Numbered from the stretch's first letter, positions 1-5,212 are shown. The stretch: DNA of 5,212 nucleotides from JBHJHK01 sp050330975 (GCA_050330975.1 JBHJHK010000077.1:1-5212), one strand, 5' to 3'. Notes: generated from the letters alone by a model not told the origin. A program made the numbers and translations.

Positions 1-251
1 CCCCCGGCGGCCCCCACGGGTCCCCCGACGGGGGCGGCCAGGCGGGCCGGGGCGGCGCGGGCCGCCAAGCGACGGGGTTCGAGCATCACGATCCGCCCCC
101 CCCTGAGCCAAGGGGCCCTGAGGAGGGCCAGGGGCACCCGGGTGGTCTTGCCGGCGCCCGGCGGGGCTTGGAGCACCAGCCGACGGTGGTGCTGGAGGAT
201 GTGGCACACCTTCGGCAACACCCCGTCGATGGGCAGAGATTCAGCCCCCAT
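1..251 (-). CDS. hrpB: HrpB-type ATP-dependent DExH helicase (N-terminal part, cut by window edge)
   Basis: My reading of the minus strand from the ATG at 251-249 gives 83 open codons running off the left edge. The N-terminus has the form typical of HrpB: a start near the motif LPIDGVLP (residues 6-13), then the Walker A/motif I segment LVLQAPPGAGKTTRVPLALL (25-44, with GAGKT at 32-36), then motif Ia RIVMLEPRRLAARAA (53-67). This LEPRRLAARAA form is typical of HrpA/HrpB DEAH-box helicases. These are cytoplasmic NTP-dependent nucleic-acid helicases, and HrpB's physiological role is poorly defined. The DEAH box, helicase C domain and HrpB-specific C-terminus would lie outside the window. A GGAGG ribosome binding site (complement of 256-260) sits 4 bases before the ATG, which supports this start. 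The gene is transcribed divergently from rnt. The stretch after residue 67 (PARLAAPVGGPVGAAG) is glycine/proline-rich but still aligns with the usual LGEPVGATVGY-like segment, so I read it as drift under high GC. Family is secure; HrpB rather than HrpA rests on the N-terminal pattern. Confidence 0.88.
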   Translation of the reverse strand, partial: MGAESLPIDGVLPKVCHILQHHRRLVLQAPPGAGKTTRVPLALLRAPWLRGGRIVMLEPRRLAARAAPARLAAPVGGPVGAAG

Positions 252-255
252 GGGG

Positions 256-260
256 CCTCC
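256..260 (-). promoter_or_regulatory. Ribosome binding site of hrpB
   Basis: GGAGG on the minus strand, 4 bases before the ATG at 251-249. It fixes the start of the partial helicase gene and is one of the strongest Shine-Dalgarno matches in the window. Confidence 0.6.
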
Positions 261-289
261 CCAGCTGCGAAACCCGGGATCCGAGATCC

Positions 290-310
290 GGGGGCGCGGT
301 CGGCGCCCCC
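290..310. repeat. Perfect 8-bp inverted repeat between hrpB and rnt
   Basis: The arms GGGGGCGC (290-297) and GCGCCCCC (303-310) are exact reverse complements with a 5-base loop (298-302). Because it lies 39-59 bases upstream of the hrpB ATG, it could fold as a GC-only hairpin in the hrpB 5' leader. It is not followed by a T-run on either strand, so it is not a classical terminator. Chance formation is easier in G/C-rich DNA, so its function is uncertain. Confidence 0.45.
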
Positions 311-327
311 AGACCCCTGGGCGAGGC

Positions 328-340
328 GCAAAACTTTTGC
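328..340. promoter_or_regulatory. 13-bp odd palindrome, candidate operator upstream of rnt
   Basis: GCAAAA (328-333), a central C (334), and TTTTGC (335-340) form a perfect palindrome with 6-bp arms. It is A/T-rich inside very G/C-rich DNA. It overlaps the -35-like element proposed for rnt and lies in the divergent hrpB/rnt gap, a position where a dimeric repressor or activator could act on either gene. No specific regulator family is recognisable. Confidence 0.3.
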
Positions 341-366
341 CGGCGCGGAAAGCCCATAACTAAAGT
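337..366 (+). promoter_or_regulatory. Candidate sigma-70-like promoter of rnt
   Basis: A -35-like TTGCCG (337-342) and a -10-like TAAAGT (361-366) are separated by 18 bases, each matching 4 of 6 consensus positions. Transcription would begin near 373, giving a leader of about 24 bases before the rnt ATG at 397. The match is modest; the relatively A/T-rich local composition and the position are the main support. Confidence 0.3.
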
Positions 367-396
367 GTGCCCCCAACTCGTCTATTTGGAAGTGCC

Positions 397-1035
397 ATGA
401 ACCGGGAAAAATCGCCCATCGCCCATCGCTTCCGCGGCTTTTTGCCGGTGGTGGTGGACGTGGAGACCGGCGGCCTCAACGCCGCCACCGACGCTTTGCT
501 GGAAATCGCCGCCGTGCTCATCGACATGGACGACAGCGGTCGGCTGCAAGCCCTAGAGACCCTCCATTTCCACGTCGAACCCTTCGAAGGGACCCTCCTC
601 AACCCCGAATCTTTGGCCATCAACGGCATCGATCCCCACCACCCCTTTCGCCAGGCAGTGCCGGAAGCCGAGGCGTTGGAGGGGGTGTTTCGCCCCGTGC
701 GCCGGGCCCTCAAGGCCGCCGGTTGCCAGCGGGCCATCCTCGTGGGCCACAATAGTTTCTTCGACTTGAGTTTTGTCAACGCCGCCGCCGCCCGCAACGG
801 CCTCAAGCGCAATCCCTTCCACCCCTTTTCCAGTTTTGACACTGTGACCTTGGCGGGCTTGGCCTACGGCCAAACGGTGTTGGCCCGAGCCCTGGCGGCG
901 GCGGGCATTCCCTGGGATAATCAAGAGGCCCACTCGGCGCTCTACGATGCCCAGTGTACGGCTGAGCTGTTTTGCCGCATCGTCAATCGCTGGTTAGACC
1001 TGGGCGGTTGGTGGCCCCAGGACAGTTCCCTGTGA
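397..1035 (+). CDS. rnt: Ribonuclease T (DEDDh 3'-5' exoribonuclease)
   Basis: A 212-aa protein, close to the 215 aa of E. coli RNase T, which works as a cytoplasmic homodimer. RNase T removes the terminal nucleotides of tRNA (CCA end turnover) and matures the 3' ends of 5S and 23S rRNA and other small stable RNAs. All catalytic DEDDh residues are visible: Asp21 and Glu23 in VVVDVETGG (18-26), Asp123 in HNSFFD (118-123), and His179 and Asp184 in AHSALYD (178-184). The family stretches LHFHVEPF (56-63), LKRNPFHPF (136-144) and FCRIVNRWLDLGGW (192-205) are also present. I chose the ATG at 397 over an in-frame GTG at 367. From 397 the protein begins MNREKSPIAHRFRGF, like known RNase T proteins, and GGAAG (388-392) lies 4 bases upstream; the GTG would add 10 unrelated residues. 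The gene diverges from hrpB. No T-run terminator follows it. Nothing looks damaged. Confidence 0.96.
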   Translation: MNREKSPIAHRFRGFLPVVVDVETGGLNAATDALLEIAAVLIDMDDSGRLQALETLHFHVEPFEGTLLNPESLAINGIDPHHPFRQAVPEAEALEGVFRPVRRALKAAGCQRAILVGHNSFFDLSFVNAAAARNGLKRNPFHPFSSFDTVTLAGLAYGQTVLARALAAAGIPWDNQEAHSALYDAQCTAELFCRIVNRWLDLGGWWPQDSSL

Positions 1036-1047
1036 AAGCCCATCTCT

Positions 1048-1081
1048 CATATAGATCACATAGACATATAGATCACATAGA
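1048..1081. repeat. Perfect tandem duplication of a 17-bp AT-rich unit
   Basis: The unit CATATAGATCACATAGA occurs twice without a mismatch (1048-1064 and 1065-1081). It is about 30% G+C, against about two thirds for the surroundings. It lies 13 bases after the rnt stop and about 130 bases before the next gene. The six-base arms CTCTCA (1044-1049) and TGAGAG (1084-1089) frame the pair as an inverted repeat. Each unit contains TAGATCACAT, which equals one half of the CRP consensus, and the first has a degenerate partner at the right distance (TCTCA-N6-TCACA, 1045-1060). It could be a regulator site, the start of a longer repeat array elsewhere in the genome, or a simple replication slippage product. 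Confidence 0.85.
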
Positions 1082-1209
1082 AGTGAGAGCCAATCCGGGG
1101 GCGACGCGGTGGGGATCTAGCGCCTCGCTCCCTGACGACACAACGTTCCACCACCCGCTCGACCCGCCATTATCGACGAGTCCCCGGGCGGCGTAGCCCA
1201 CGCCTAGAA

Positions 1210-2028
1210 ATGGGGCTTTTGGCCATGGTCAGCTTCGACGATATCGACATTATCGACATCAACCCACCCTTTGGAAACGATCCCATCGGCTGGGAACTCG
1301 CCGTACTCACTCGCGCCCTGTTCGAAGGTGAGCGCATCGTCCACGGCCAAGGGGAGTGGGAGATCGACCTCCACCGCACCCTGGCCGAGGCGCCCTTGCA
1401 ATTCATCGATGCCCGAGTGAGCTCCCACAACCCCATCGCCGTGACGGGGGGGCGCTTTCGCCGCACCGGCGAGTTGCTGCTGCGCTGTCCACCGATGGTG
1501 GTGTCGCCCCTGTTGGACAACCTCCACCGCCATGGCGACCACGCCCTGCGGCGGGGATTGTTGCTCCAAGGCGTGCGCCACGTCACCACGGTGGTCGCCG
1601 CCGGCGCCACCCAGCACTGGGTGGTTCGCCCCGACTACGACGAAAAACTGCGCTGGCGCCGCCGCAGCTGTTCCACCCTGCGCCCCCTCCAGCGGCTGAT
1701 GGCCGGGGGGGTGGATACCCGAGAGCAAATCACCCTCATCACCGATTCTCGCCACGGCCAGCGCCAAGCCCTAGCCACCCTAGCCAGGCCCCGGGAACGC
1801 AGCGTCCTCTACCGCAACGGCTTTCGCCACATCGCCGTCTTGGACCCCGCCATTGTCATTTTCCGGGCTGGACGGCTCTCCGAGGTGGAGGATCTGTGGG
1901 GGGTGTTGGAACTGGAACCCTCCCCCCGGCCCGCGTCGCCCCCTGCCACCCCGCGGTTGCGGACCTGGTCGGCGCCCGGCGCCGAGCCCCCGGGCTTGGG
2001 GGGCGCGGGGCGCTGGCTGCTGGCCTGA
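1210..2028 (+). CDS. Unrecognised 272-aa protein, probably co-transcribed with the MBL hydrolase
   Basis: I do not recognise this family. The reading frame is open for 272 codons. It looks like a soluble mixed alpha/beta protein: no signal peptide and no membrane helix. Visible traits are an acidic/isoleucine-rich start (FDDIDIIDIN, 9-18), a hydrophobic strand-like segment (HVTTVVAAG, 124-132), a strongly basic patch (RWRRRSC, 148-154), strand-like ITLITDS (174-180) and HIAVLDPAIVIF (207-218), and a low-complexity Pro/Ala/Gly tail from about 236 to the end. There are only two cysteines and no obvious catalytic or metal-binding signature. Two starts are possible: ATG 1210 and ATG 1225 (M6, giving MVSFDD). 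Neither has a good ribosome binding site; GGGG at 1212-1215 would favour 1225 weakly. Its stop at 2026-2028 is 18 bases before the MBL gene in the same frame, which suggests an operon. I judge it real from its length, its absence of stops and the neighbour spacing; a sequence search could alter this. Confidence 0.72.
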   Translation: MGLLAMVSFDDIDIIDINPPFGNDPIGWELAVLTRALFEGERIVHGQGEWEIDLHRTLAEAPLQFIDARVSSHNPIAVTGGRFRRTGELLLRCPPMVVSPLLDNLHRHGDHALRRGLLLQGVRHVTTVVAAGATQHWVVRPDYDEKLRWRRRSCSTLRPLQRLMAGGVDTREQITLITDSRHGQRQALATLARPRERSVLYRNGFRHIAVLDPAIVIFRAGRLSEVEDLWGVLELEPSPRPASPPATPRLRTWSAPGAEPPGLGGAGRWLLA

Positions 2029-2046
2029 GGGTCGGCGGCCACATCC

Positions 2047-3054
2047 ATGGCCTTGCCCTTTGAGGTGTTGGGGGCCCCCGGGGGCGACAACGCCCTGTGG
2101 GTGCGGGCCGACAGTGGTCGGGGCATCACTCGGCTTTTGTTCGACGCCGGGGACTGTCTGCGGGTTTTGGGGCGGCGGGAAATCCAGGCGGTGGATGGGT
2201 TGTTTTTTTCCCACCTCCATTTGGACCACGTGGCGGGTTTCGATCACTTTTTCCGCCACCTCTACGACCGCAACACCAAGGTCAATCAGATCTTTGGCCC
2301 CCCGGGGACAGCGCGCATCATCCAGCATCGGTTGCGGGGTTTTCTGTGGAACCTGGCCTGCGAACTCCAGGGCACGTGGTGGGTTCACAACGTCTTCCCC
2401 CACCACCTGGAGACCTTTCGCTTTGAACTCTCCGAGGCCTTTGGCGCCGCCCACTTCGAGGGCCGTCGGGACCACGGCGGGACTCTGTGGTCCACCGACC
2501 ATTTGCGCGTCGAGGCCATCACCTTGGATCACAAGACCCCCTGCCTGGGTTACTGCGTGCGGGAGGCCGCGCGCTGGGTCGTCGACGGCGAAGCCCTGAC
2601 GGACGCCGGGTTGCCCCCTGGCCCCTGGCTGGCGCGTCTCAAGGCGCCTTTGTCCGCGGCGGCCGGGGAGACGGTGGTGGTGGCGGGGCAGCGCCACTCC
2701 CTCGAGGACCTGCGTCGGCGGCTGTTGCGCGTCGTTCCCGGGGAGGCCGTGGCCTACACGACGGATTTTCGCCTGGACCAGGCCACGGCGGCGCGGCTCG
2801 TGCCCTGGTTGGCGGGGTGTGCCACCTTGGTGTGCGAGAGCCAATACGCCTGCGAAGACGCCCATTTGGCGGCGCAGCACTACCACCTCACCGCGTGTCA
2901 GGCCGCCGAACTGGCCAGGGACGCCGGCGTGGGCCAGTTGGTGTTGTTTCACCTTTCCGATCGCTACGACGCCCCCCGACGCCGGGAAATGCTGGCGGCA
3001 GCCCGGGCGGTGTACCATAATTGTCACTATCCCGACCCTTCGTGGGAAACCTAG
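2047..3054 (+). CDS. RNase Z/ElaC-like metallo-beta-lactamase-fold hydrolase
   Basis: A 335-aa protein of the metallo-beta-lactamase superfamily on the RNase Z (COG1234) branch. The metal-binding motif is SHLHLDH (55-61: His56, His58, Asp60, His61). The remaining expected ligands fit the RNase Z order: His162 in LDHKTPCLGY (160-169), Asp240 in AYTTDFR (236-242), His280 in HLTACQAAELA, and His302 in LVLFHLSDRY (298-307). The last two motifs are RNase Z hallmarks (HLTAxQAxxIA and THxSxRY). Canonical RNase Z cuts tRNA precursors 3' of the discriminator base. This protein is somewhat longer than the usual ~305 aa, has HLHLDH rather than HLHGDH, TTDFR rather than GDTR, and a block GLPPGPWLARLK (188-199). 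From memory, these features mark a distinct RNase Z-like subfamily in Proteobacteria, so tRNA cleavage is an inference. The ATG at 2047 is the first start after the in-frame stop; a GAGGG lies 15 bases upstream, farther than ideal. Probably expressed with the upstream unknown gene. Confidence 0.9.
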   Translation: MALPFEVLGAPGGDNALWVRADSGRGITRLLFDAGDCLRVLGRREIQAVDGLFFSHLHLDHVAGFDHFFRHLYDRNTKVNQIFGPPGTARIIQHRLRGFLWNLACELQGTWWVHNVFPHHLETFRFELSEAFGAAHFEGRRDHGGTLWSTDHLRVEAITLDHKTPCLGYCVREAARWVVDGEALTDAGLPPGPWLARLKAPLSAAAGETVVVAGQRHSLEDLRRRLLRVVPGEAVAYTTDFRLDQATAARLVPWLAGCATLVCESQYACEDAHLAAQHYHLTACQAAELARDAGVGQLVLFHLSDRYDAPRRREMLAAARAVYHNCHYPDPSWET

Positions 3055-3056
3055 AG

Positions 3057-3098
3057 ATCCCATCTGGGATTGAGCGCCAGTCACCCTGGACCCCAGGG
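3057..3098. repeat. Two short inverted repeats after the MBL gene
   Basis: ATCCCA (3057-3062) and TGGGAT (3065-3070) pair around a tight 2-base centre, and CCCTGG (3084-3089) and CCAGGG (3093-3098) pair around a 3-base loop. Both lie just past the MBL stop, where a terminator would be expected, but neither is followed by a T-run on the plus strand. They might protect the mRNA 3' end or weakly assist termination. I would not call an intrinsic terminator. Confidence 0.35.
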
Positions 3099-3135
3099 GC
3101 GCGACGCCGTCGGTAGCGGTCCAAAAAACAGAAAA

Positions 3136-3165
3136 ATGACAAGGCGTTATCCCCGTGTCTTCAAT
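3136..3165 (+). promoter_or_regulatory. Candidate promoter of the hybrid histidine kinase
   Basis: ATGACA (3136-3141) resembles a -35 box and TTCAAT (3160-3165) a -10 box, with an 18-base spacer. An A-rich tract (3123-3136), unusual here, sits directly upstream where an UP element would lie. Transcription would start near 3172, just before the GGAG at 3177-3180. The -10 match is only 4 of 6, so this is tentative, but the A-rich island argues that the kinase has its own promoter. Confidence 0.33.
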
Positions 3166-3189
3166 GGCGAATACACGGAGCAACAAACC

Positions 3190-3240
3190 ATGGTGCCACG
3201 TTGGCCATCCCCAGGCATTTTGGGGCCCGTAGGGTGTTGA
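3190..3240 (+). other. 16-codon ORF with a ribosome binding site overlapping the kinase 5' end
   Basis: GGAG (3177-3180) lies 9 bases before the ATG at 3190. That ATG opens a frame encoding MVPRWPSPGILGPVGC, ending at TGA 3238-3240. It is one frame away from the kinase and overlaps the first 13 kinase codons. The TGA overlaps a TTG (3237-3239) in the kinase frame. It may be a translated leader coupled to the kinase, the true kinase start separated by a frameshift or sequencing indel, or a coincidence. Confidence 0.3.
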
Positions 3241-5162
3241 GGCTCACTTTGGCCGTGCCCTCCTCCTTGGCCGGCTTGCCGGCATTGGTCGTCAAGGTGG
3301 GTCGACCGATCATCCGCTGGTGGGGGCAGGGCCTGTTGCTCTTTGCCCTACCCCTGGGATGGGTTGTCGCTGCCTTGATCGTCATCTACGAGCTGCAGCT
3401 CGACCCCTTTTCCCTCTTTGTGATCTTTTTGGCCACCATGGCGGTGATCGCCGGCCTCGGTTGGGCCATGGATCGCCTCATCAGCCGGCCCCTGGGGCAG
3501 CTGCACCGGGCCATCCAAGCCGTGGCCCAGGGATTGCCCCCCGATGCCCTGGACGTCCAGCGCCGGGATGAAATCGGGGTGGTAACCGCGGCGTTTAAAG
3601 CCATGGCCGAACGCCTCCAACGCACCCAACAGGCCCTGCGTCTGAGTGAAGAACGCCTCAAATTGGCCTTGGACAGCGGTCGGATCGGCGCCTGGGATTG
3701 GGATATCAGCGCGGGGCAAATGCACCTGAGCCAGCGGTTGGCCGAGGTGTTGTGGGGCTGCCCCGGCGTGAACACCATCGCCCCGGTCGAGTATCTGCGG
3801 CGCATCCACCAAGACGATCAGCCGACCTTTCGCCAGTTTCTCGACCAGCACCTGGCCGAGGTGACCTCCCTCTCGGAGGTGGAATACCGCCTGCGTCACC
3901 GGGACGGCGACTGGCGTTGGATGCTGTGCCGGATCAAGGTGGTGGCGTGGGATAGCGCCGGCCAGCCCACGCGGATGATGGGCACCCACATCGATGTCAC
4001 CGAGCGCCACCAGCGAGAACAGGAACTCCGCCAAGCCCAGAAGATGGACGCCATGGGCAAGCTCACCGGGGGGATCGCCCACGACTTCAACAATCTCCTC
4101 ACGGTGATCCAGGGCAACCTCGAGTTGTTGGCGGACCGCGACCACGACCCCGCCCGGGGGACCATGGTGGAGGATGCATTGTCGGCGGTAGCCGACGGGG
4201 TGGACCTGACCCGCAGTCTGTTGGCCTTTTCCCGCAAGCAGCCGTTGGTCCAGCGCACGGTGGCCGTGGCGCCACTGTTGGCCAAGTTCAATCGCATGGT
4301 GGGACGCATGTTGTCGGAGCAGGTGAACCTGCGCACCCCCCCCGTGGATTCGACCCTGGCGGTGACCGTCGACGACGGGGCGTTGGAGGCGGCGCTGTTG
4401 AATCTGGTGATCAACGCCCGAGACGCCCTGCCCCAGGGGGGCTGGATCGAGTTGGGGGCCAAGCGCTTACAGGTGCCTCGGCCCCTGATCTGCCACGGGG
4501 AGCGCCTGGCGCCGGGGCGCTACGTCCGCCTCCAGGTGGCGGACAACGGCGAGGGGATGGACGAGGGGGTGCTCCAGCGGGCCTGTGAGCCCTTTTTCTC
4601 CACCAAGGCCGACCGCGGTACGGGGCTGGGGTTGGCCATGGTCTATGGCTTTGCCCGCCAATCCCAGGGGGCGTTGCGGTTGGTGAGTCAGAAGGGGCAG
4701 GGGACGCGGGTCGAACTCTATTTGCCCCTAGTCGTCGACGTGCCGGGGGAGGCGCCTCGCAGTCGGGTCAAGACCCAGGCGGCGGTGGGGGGGACGGAGT
4801 GCATTTTGGTGGTGGAGGACCGGGAAGATGTGCGCCGCTTTGCCACCACGGGCCTGCGGCAGTTGGGCTATCGGGTGCTGGAGGCCCCCCACGCCGCGGG
4901 GGACCAAACGCGGCTGGGTTGCCACCCCGAGGTGGCGCTGGTGTTTAGCGACATCGTCATGCCCGGGGGGATGAATGGCTACGATTTGGCCCACTGGGTG
5001 GCCGCCCGACCCAACCCGCCGGCGTTGTTGCTGACCACGGGTTTTAGCGACGGGGCGGAACAGGGGGGCCAACGGCGCTTTCCCGCGCCGGTATTGCCCA
5101 AGCCCTACAGCATCGACCAACTCGACCAGTACATCCGCCTGGTGCTGGACTACGGCTCCTGA
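3201..5162 (+). CDS. Membrane-bound hybrid sensor histidine kinase (HAMP-PAS-HisKA-HATPase-REC)
   Basis: A 653-aa sensor kinase reading from a TTG start. Two hydrophobic helices (about 44-62 and 70-90) are joined by only a handful of residues, so there is almost no periplasmic sensor. A HAMP domain follows (about 92-145; Pro97, DEIG 123-126), then a PAS_3/PAC domain (about 150-275; IHQDD, EYRLRHRDGDWRWM, and GTHIDVTER at its end). The HisKA H-box GKLTGGIAHDFNNLL carries the phospho-accepting His294. The ATPase domain shows N-box Asn405 (NARDA), G1 DNGEGM (448-453), F-box FFSTK (465-469) and G2 GTGLGL (473-478). A C-terminal receiver domain (about 534-650) has acidic residues Glu539/Asp540, phospho-acceptor Asp584 (FSDIVMP), Thr612/613 and Lys634 (LPKPY). 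All key residues are intact, so kinase and phosphotransfer activity are likely. The signal is unknown; it may be cytoplasmic or membrane-derived. No partner regulator or Hpt protein lies nearby. The start is uncertain: TTG 3201 has only a weak GGTG upstream, GTG 3234 is possible, and the better ribosome binding site serves an out-of-frame ATG at 3190. Confidence 0.93.
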   Translation: MAIPRHFGARRVLRLTLAVPSSLAGLPALVVKVGRPIIRWWGQGLLLFALPLGWVVAALIVIYELQLDPFSLFVIFLATMAVIAGLGWAMDRLISRPLGQLHRAIQAVAQGLPPDALDVQRRDEIGVVTAAFKAMAERLQRTQQALRLSEERLKLALDSGRIGAWDWDISAGQMHLSQRLAEVLWGCPGVNTIAPVEYLRRIHQDDQPTFRQFLDQHLAEVTSLSEVEYRLRHRDGDWRWMLCRIKVVAWDSAGQPTRMMGTHIDVTERHQREQELRQAQKMDAMGKLTGGIAHDFNNLLTVIQGNLELLADRDHDPARGTMVEDALSAVADGVDLTRSLLAFSRKQPLVQRTVAVAPLLAKFNRMVGRMLSEQVNLRTPPVDSTLAVTVDDGALEAALLNLVINARDALPQGGWIELGAKRLQVPRPLICHGERLAPGRYVRLQVADNGEGMDEGVLQRACEPFFSTKADRGTGLGLAMVYGFARQSQGALRLVSQKGQGTRVELYLPLVVDVPGEAPRSRVKTQAAVGGTECILVVEDREDVRRFATTGLRQLGYRVLEAPHAAGDQTRLGCHPEVALVFSDIVMPGGMNGYDLAHWVAARPNPPALLLTTGFSDGAEQGGQRRFPAPVLPKPYSIDQLDQYIRLVLDYGS

Positions 5163-5168
5163 GGGGCC

Positions 5169-5194
5169 AGATCCGGCTGTCGATCTTCTTTTCT
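5169..5194 (+). terminator. Weak candidate terminator after the kinase
   Basis: AGATC (5169-5173) and GATCT (5182-5186) can pair around an 8-base loop and are followed by the pyrimidine tract TCTTTTCT (5187-5194). The stem is short and A/T-containing, and the tract is interrupted by C, so this is a poor match to an intrinsic terminator. It is the only T-rich tract following a stem downstream of any gene here. Nothing else is visible in the last 50 bases. Confidence 0.25.
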
Positions 5195-5212
5195 ACACCG
5201 CCACGGGGGCTT

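Noticed and set aside
1..251. Possible frameshift or decay in the helicase because of the Gly/Pro-rich stretch near the window edge
   Set aside because: The frame stays open to the edge, and PVGGPVGAAG still aligns with the expected LGEPVGATVGY-type segment.
86..376. 96-aa open frame on the minus strand across the hrpB start
   Set aside because: It is in a different frame from the helicase motifs. The frame beginning at 251 shows Walker A and motif Ia, so this one is a shadow.
1036..1209. Small RNA or iteron-type origin in the rnt-downstream gap
   Set aside because: There are only two repeat copies, no DnaA box or replication gene nearby, and no T-run terminator to define a small RNA.
1168..1257. 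Repeated CATTATCGAC (1168-1177 and 1248-1257) plus a third TATCGAC (1242-1248)
   Set aside because: The second and third copies are explained by the acidic/isoleucine coding run DIDIIDI. The upstream copy may be chance, and no symmetry or promoter relation is apparent.
3057..3136. Intrinsic terminator after the MBL gene
   Set aside because: Hairpins exist but no T-run follows on the plus strand. The A-run at 3123-3136 is not directly attached to a stem in a way that would terminate a minus-strand transcript either, since it would precede the hairpins in that direction.
1780..3186. Long 468-aa open frame on the minus strand
   Set aside because: It lies opposite the unknown gene and the MBL gene. 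The MBL gene's motifs prove the plus strand is coding. The minus frame is open because stops are rare in G/C-rich DNA, and its product is low-complexity Gly/Arg/Pro without a domain.
3348..4145. 265-aa open frame on the minus strand opposite the kinase
   Set aside because: It is the antisense of the HAMP, PAS and HisKA coding region, with no recognisable domain.

Overview
The window is a G+C-rich stretch (roughly two thirds G+C by eye) of ordinary bacterial chromosome. An RNase T ortholog, a protein family best known from Gammaproteobacteria, next to an HrpB-type helicase suggests a high-GC gammaproteobacterium or close relative. Genus cannot be read from the sequence. There are no transposases, integrases, phage genes, CRISPR arrays, tRNAs or rRNAs.

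Layout, left to right. (1) Positions 1-251, minus strand: the N-terminal 83 codons of an HrpB-type DExH helicase, cut off by the left window edge. (2) Positions 252-396: a divergent intergenic region with an 8-bp-stem hairpin, a 13-bp palindrome and a candidate promoter. (3) Positions 397-1035, plus strand: RNase T (rnt), with all five DEDDh catalytic residues. (4) Positions 1036-1209: a gap containing a perfect tandem duplication of a 17-bp AT-rich unit. (5) Positions 1210-2028: a 272-aa protein I do not recognise. (6) Positions 2047-3054: an RNase Z/ElaC-like metallo-beta-lactamase-fold hydrolase, 18 bp downstream and in the same reading frame, so probably co-transcribed with the unknown gene. 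(7) Positions 3055-3200: a gap with small hairpins, an A-rich tract and a candidate promoter. (8) Positions 3201-5162: a membrane-bound hybrid histidine kinase (2 TM-HAMP-PAS-HisKA-HATPase-REC). (9) The last 50 bases: non-coding, with at most a weak terminator.

Functionally, HrpB, RNase T and the RNase Z-like enzyme all belong to RNA-processing families. RNase T trims RNA 3' ends and RNase Z-type enzymes cut tRNA precursors at the 3' side. The grouping is suggestive, but only the unknown gene and the MBL gene are close enough to be read as an operon. The kinase is an orphan in this window. I see no clear novel system. The best leads are the unknown protein paired with the non-canonical RNase Z-like hydrolase, and the conflict over where translation of the kinase starts.
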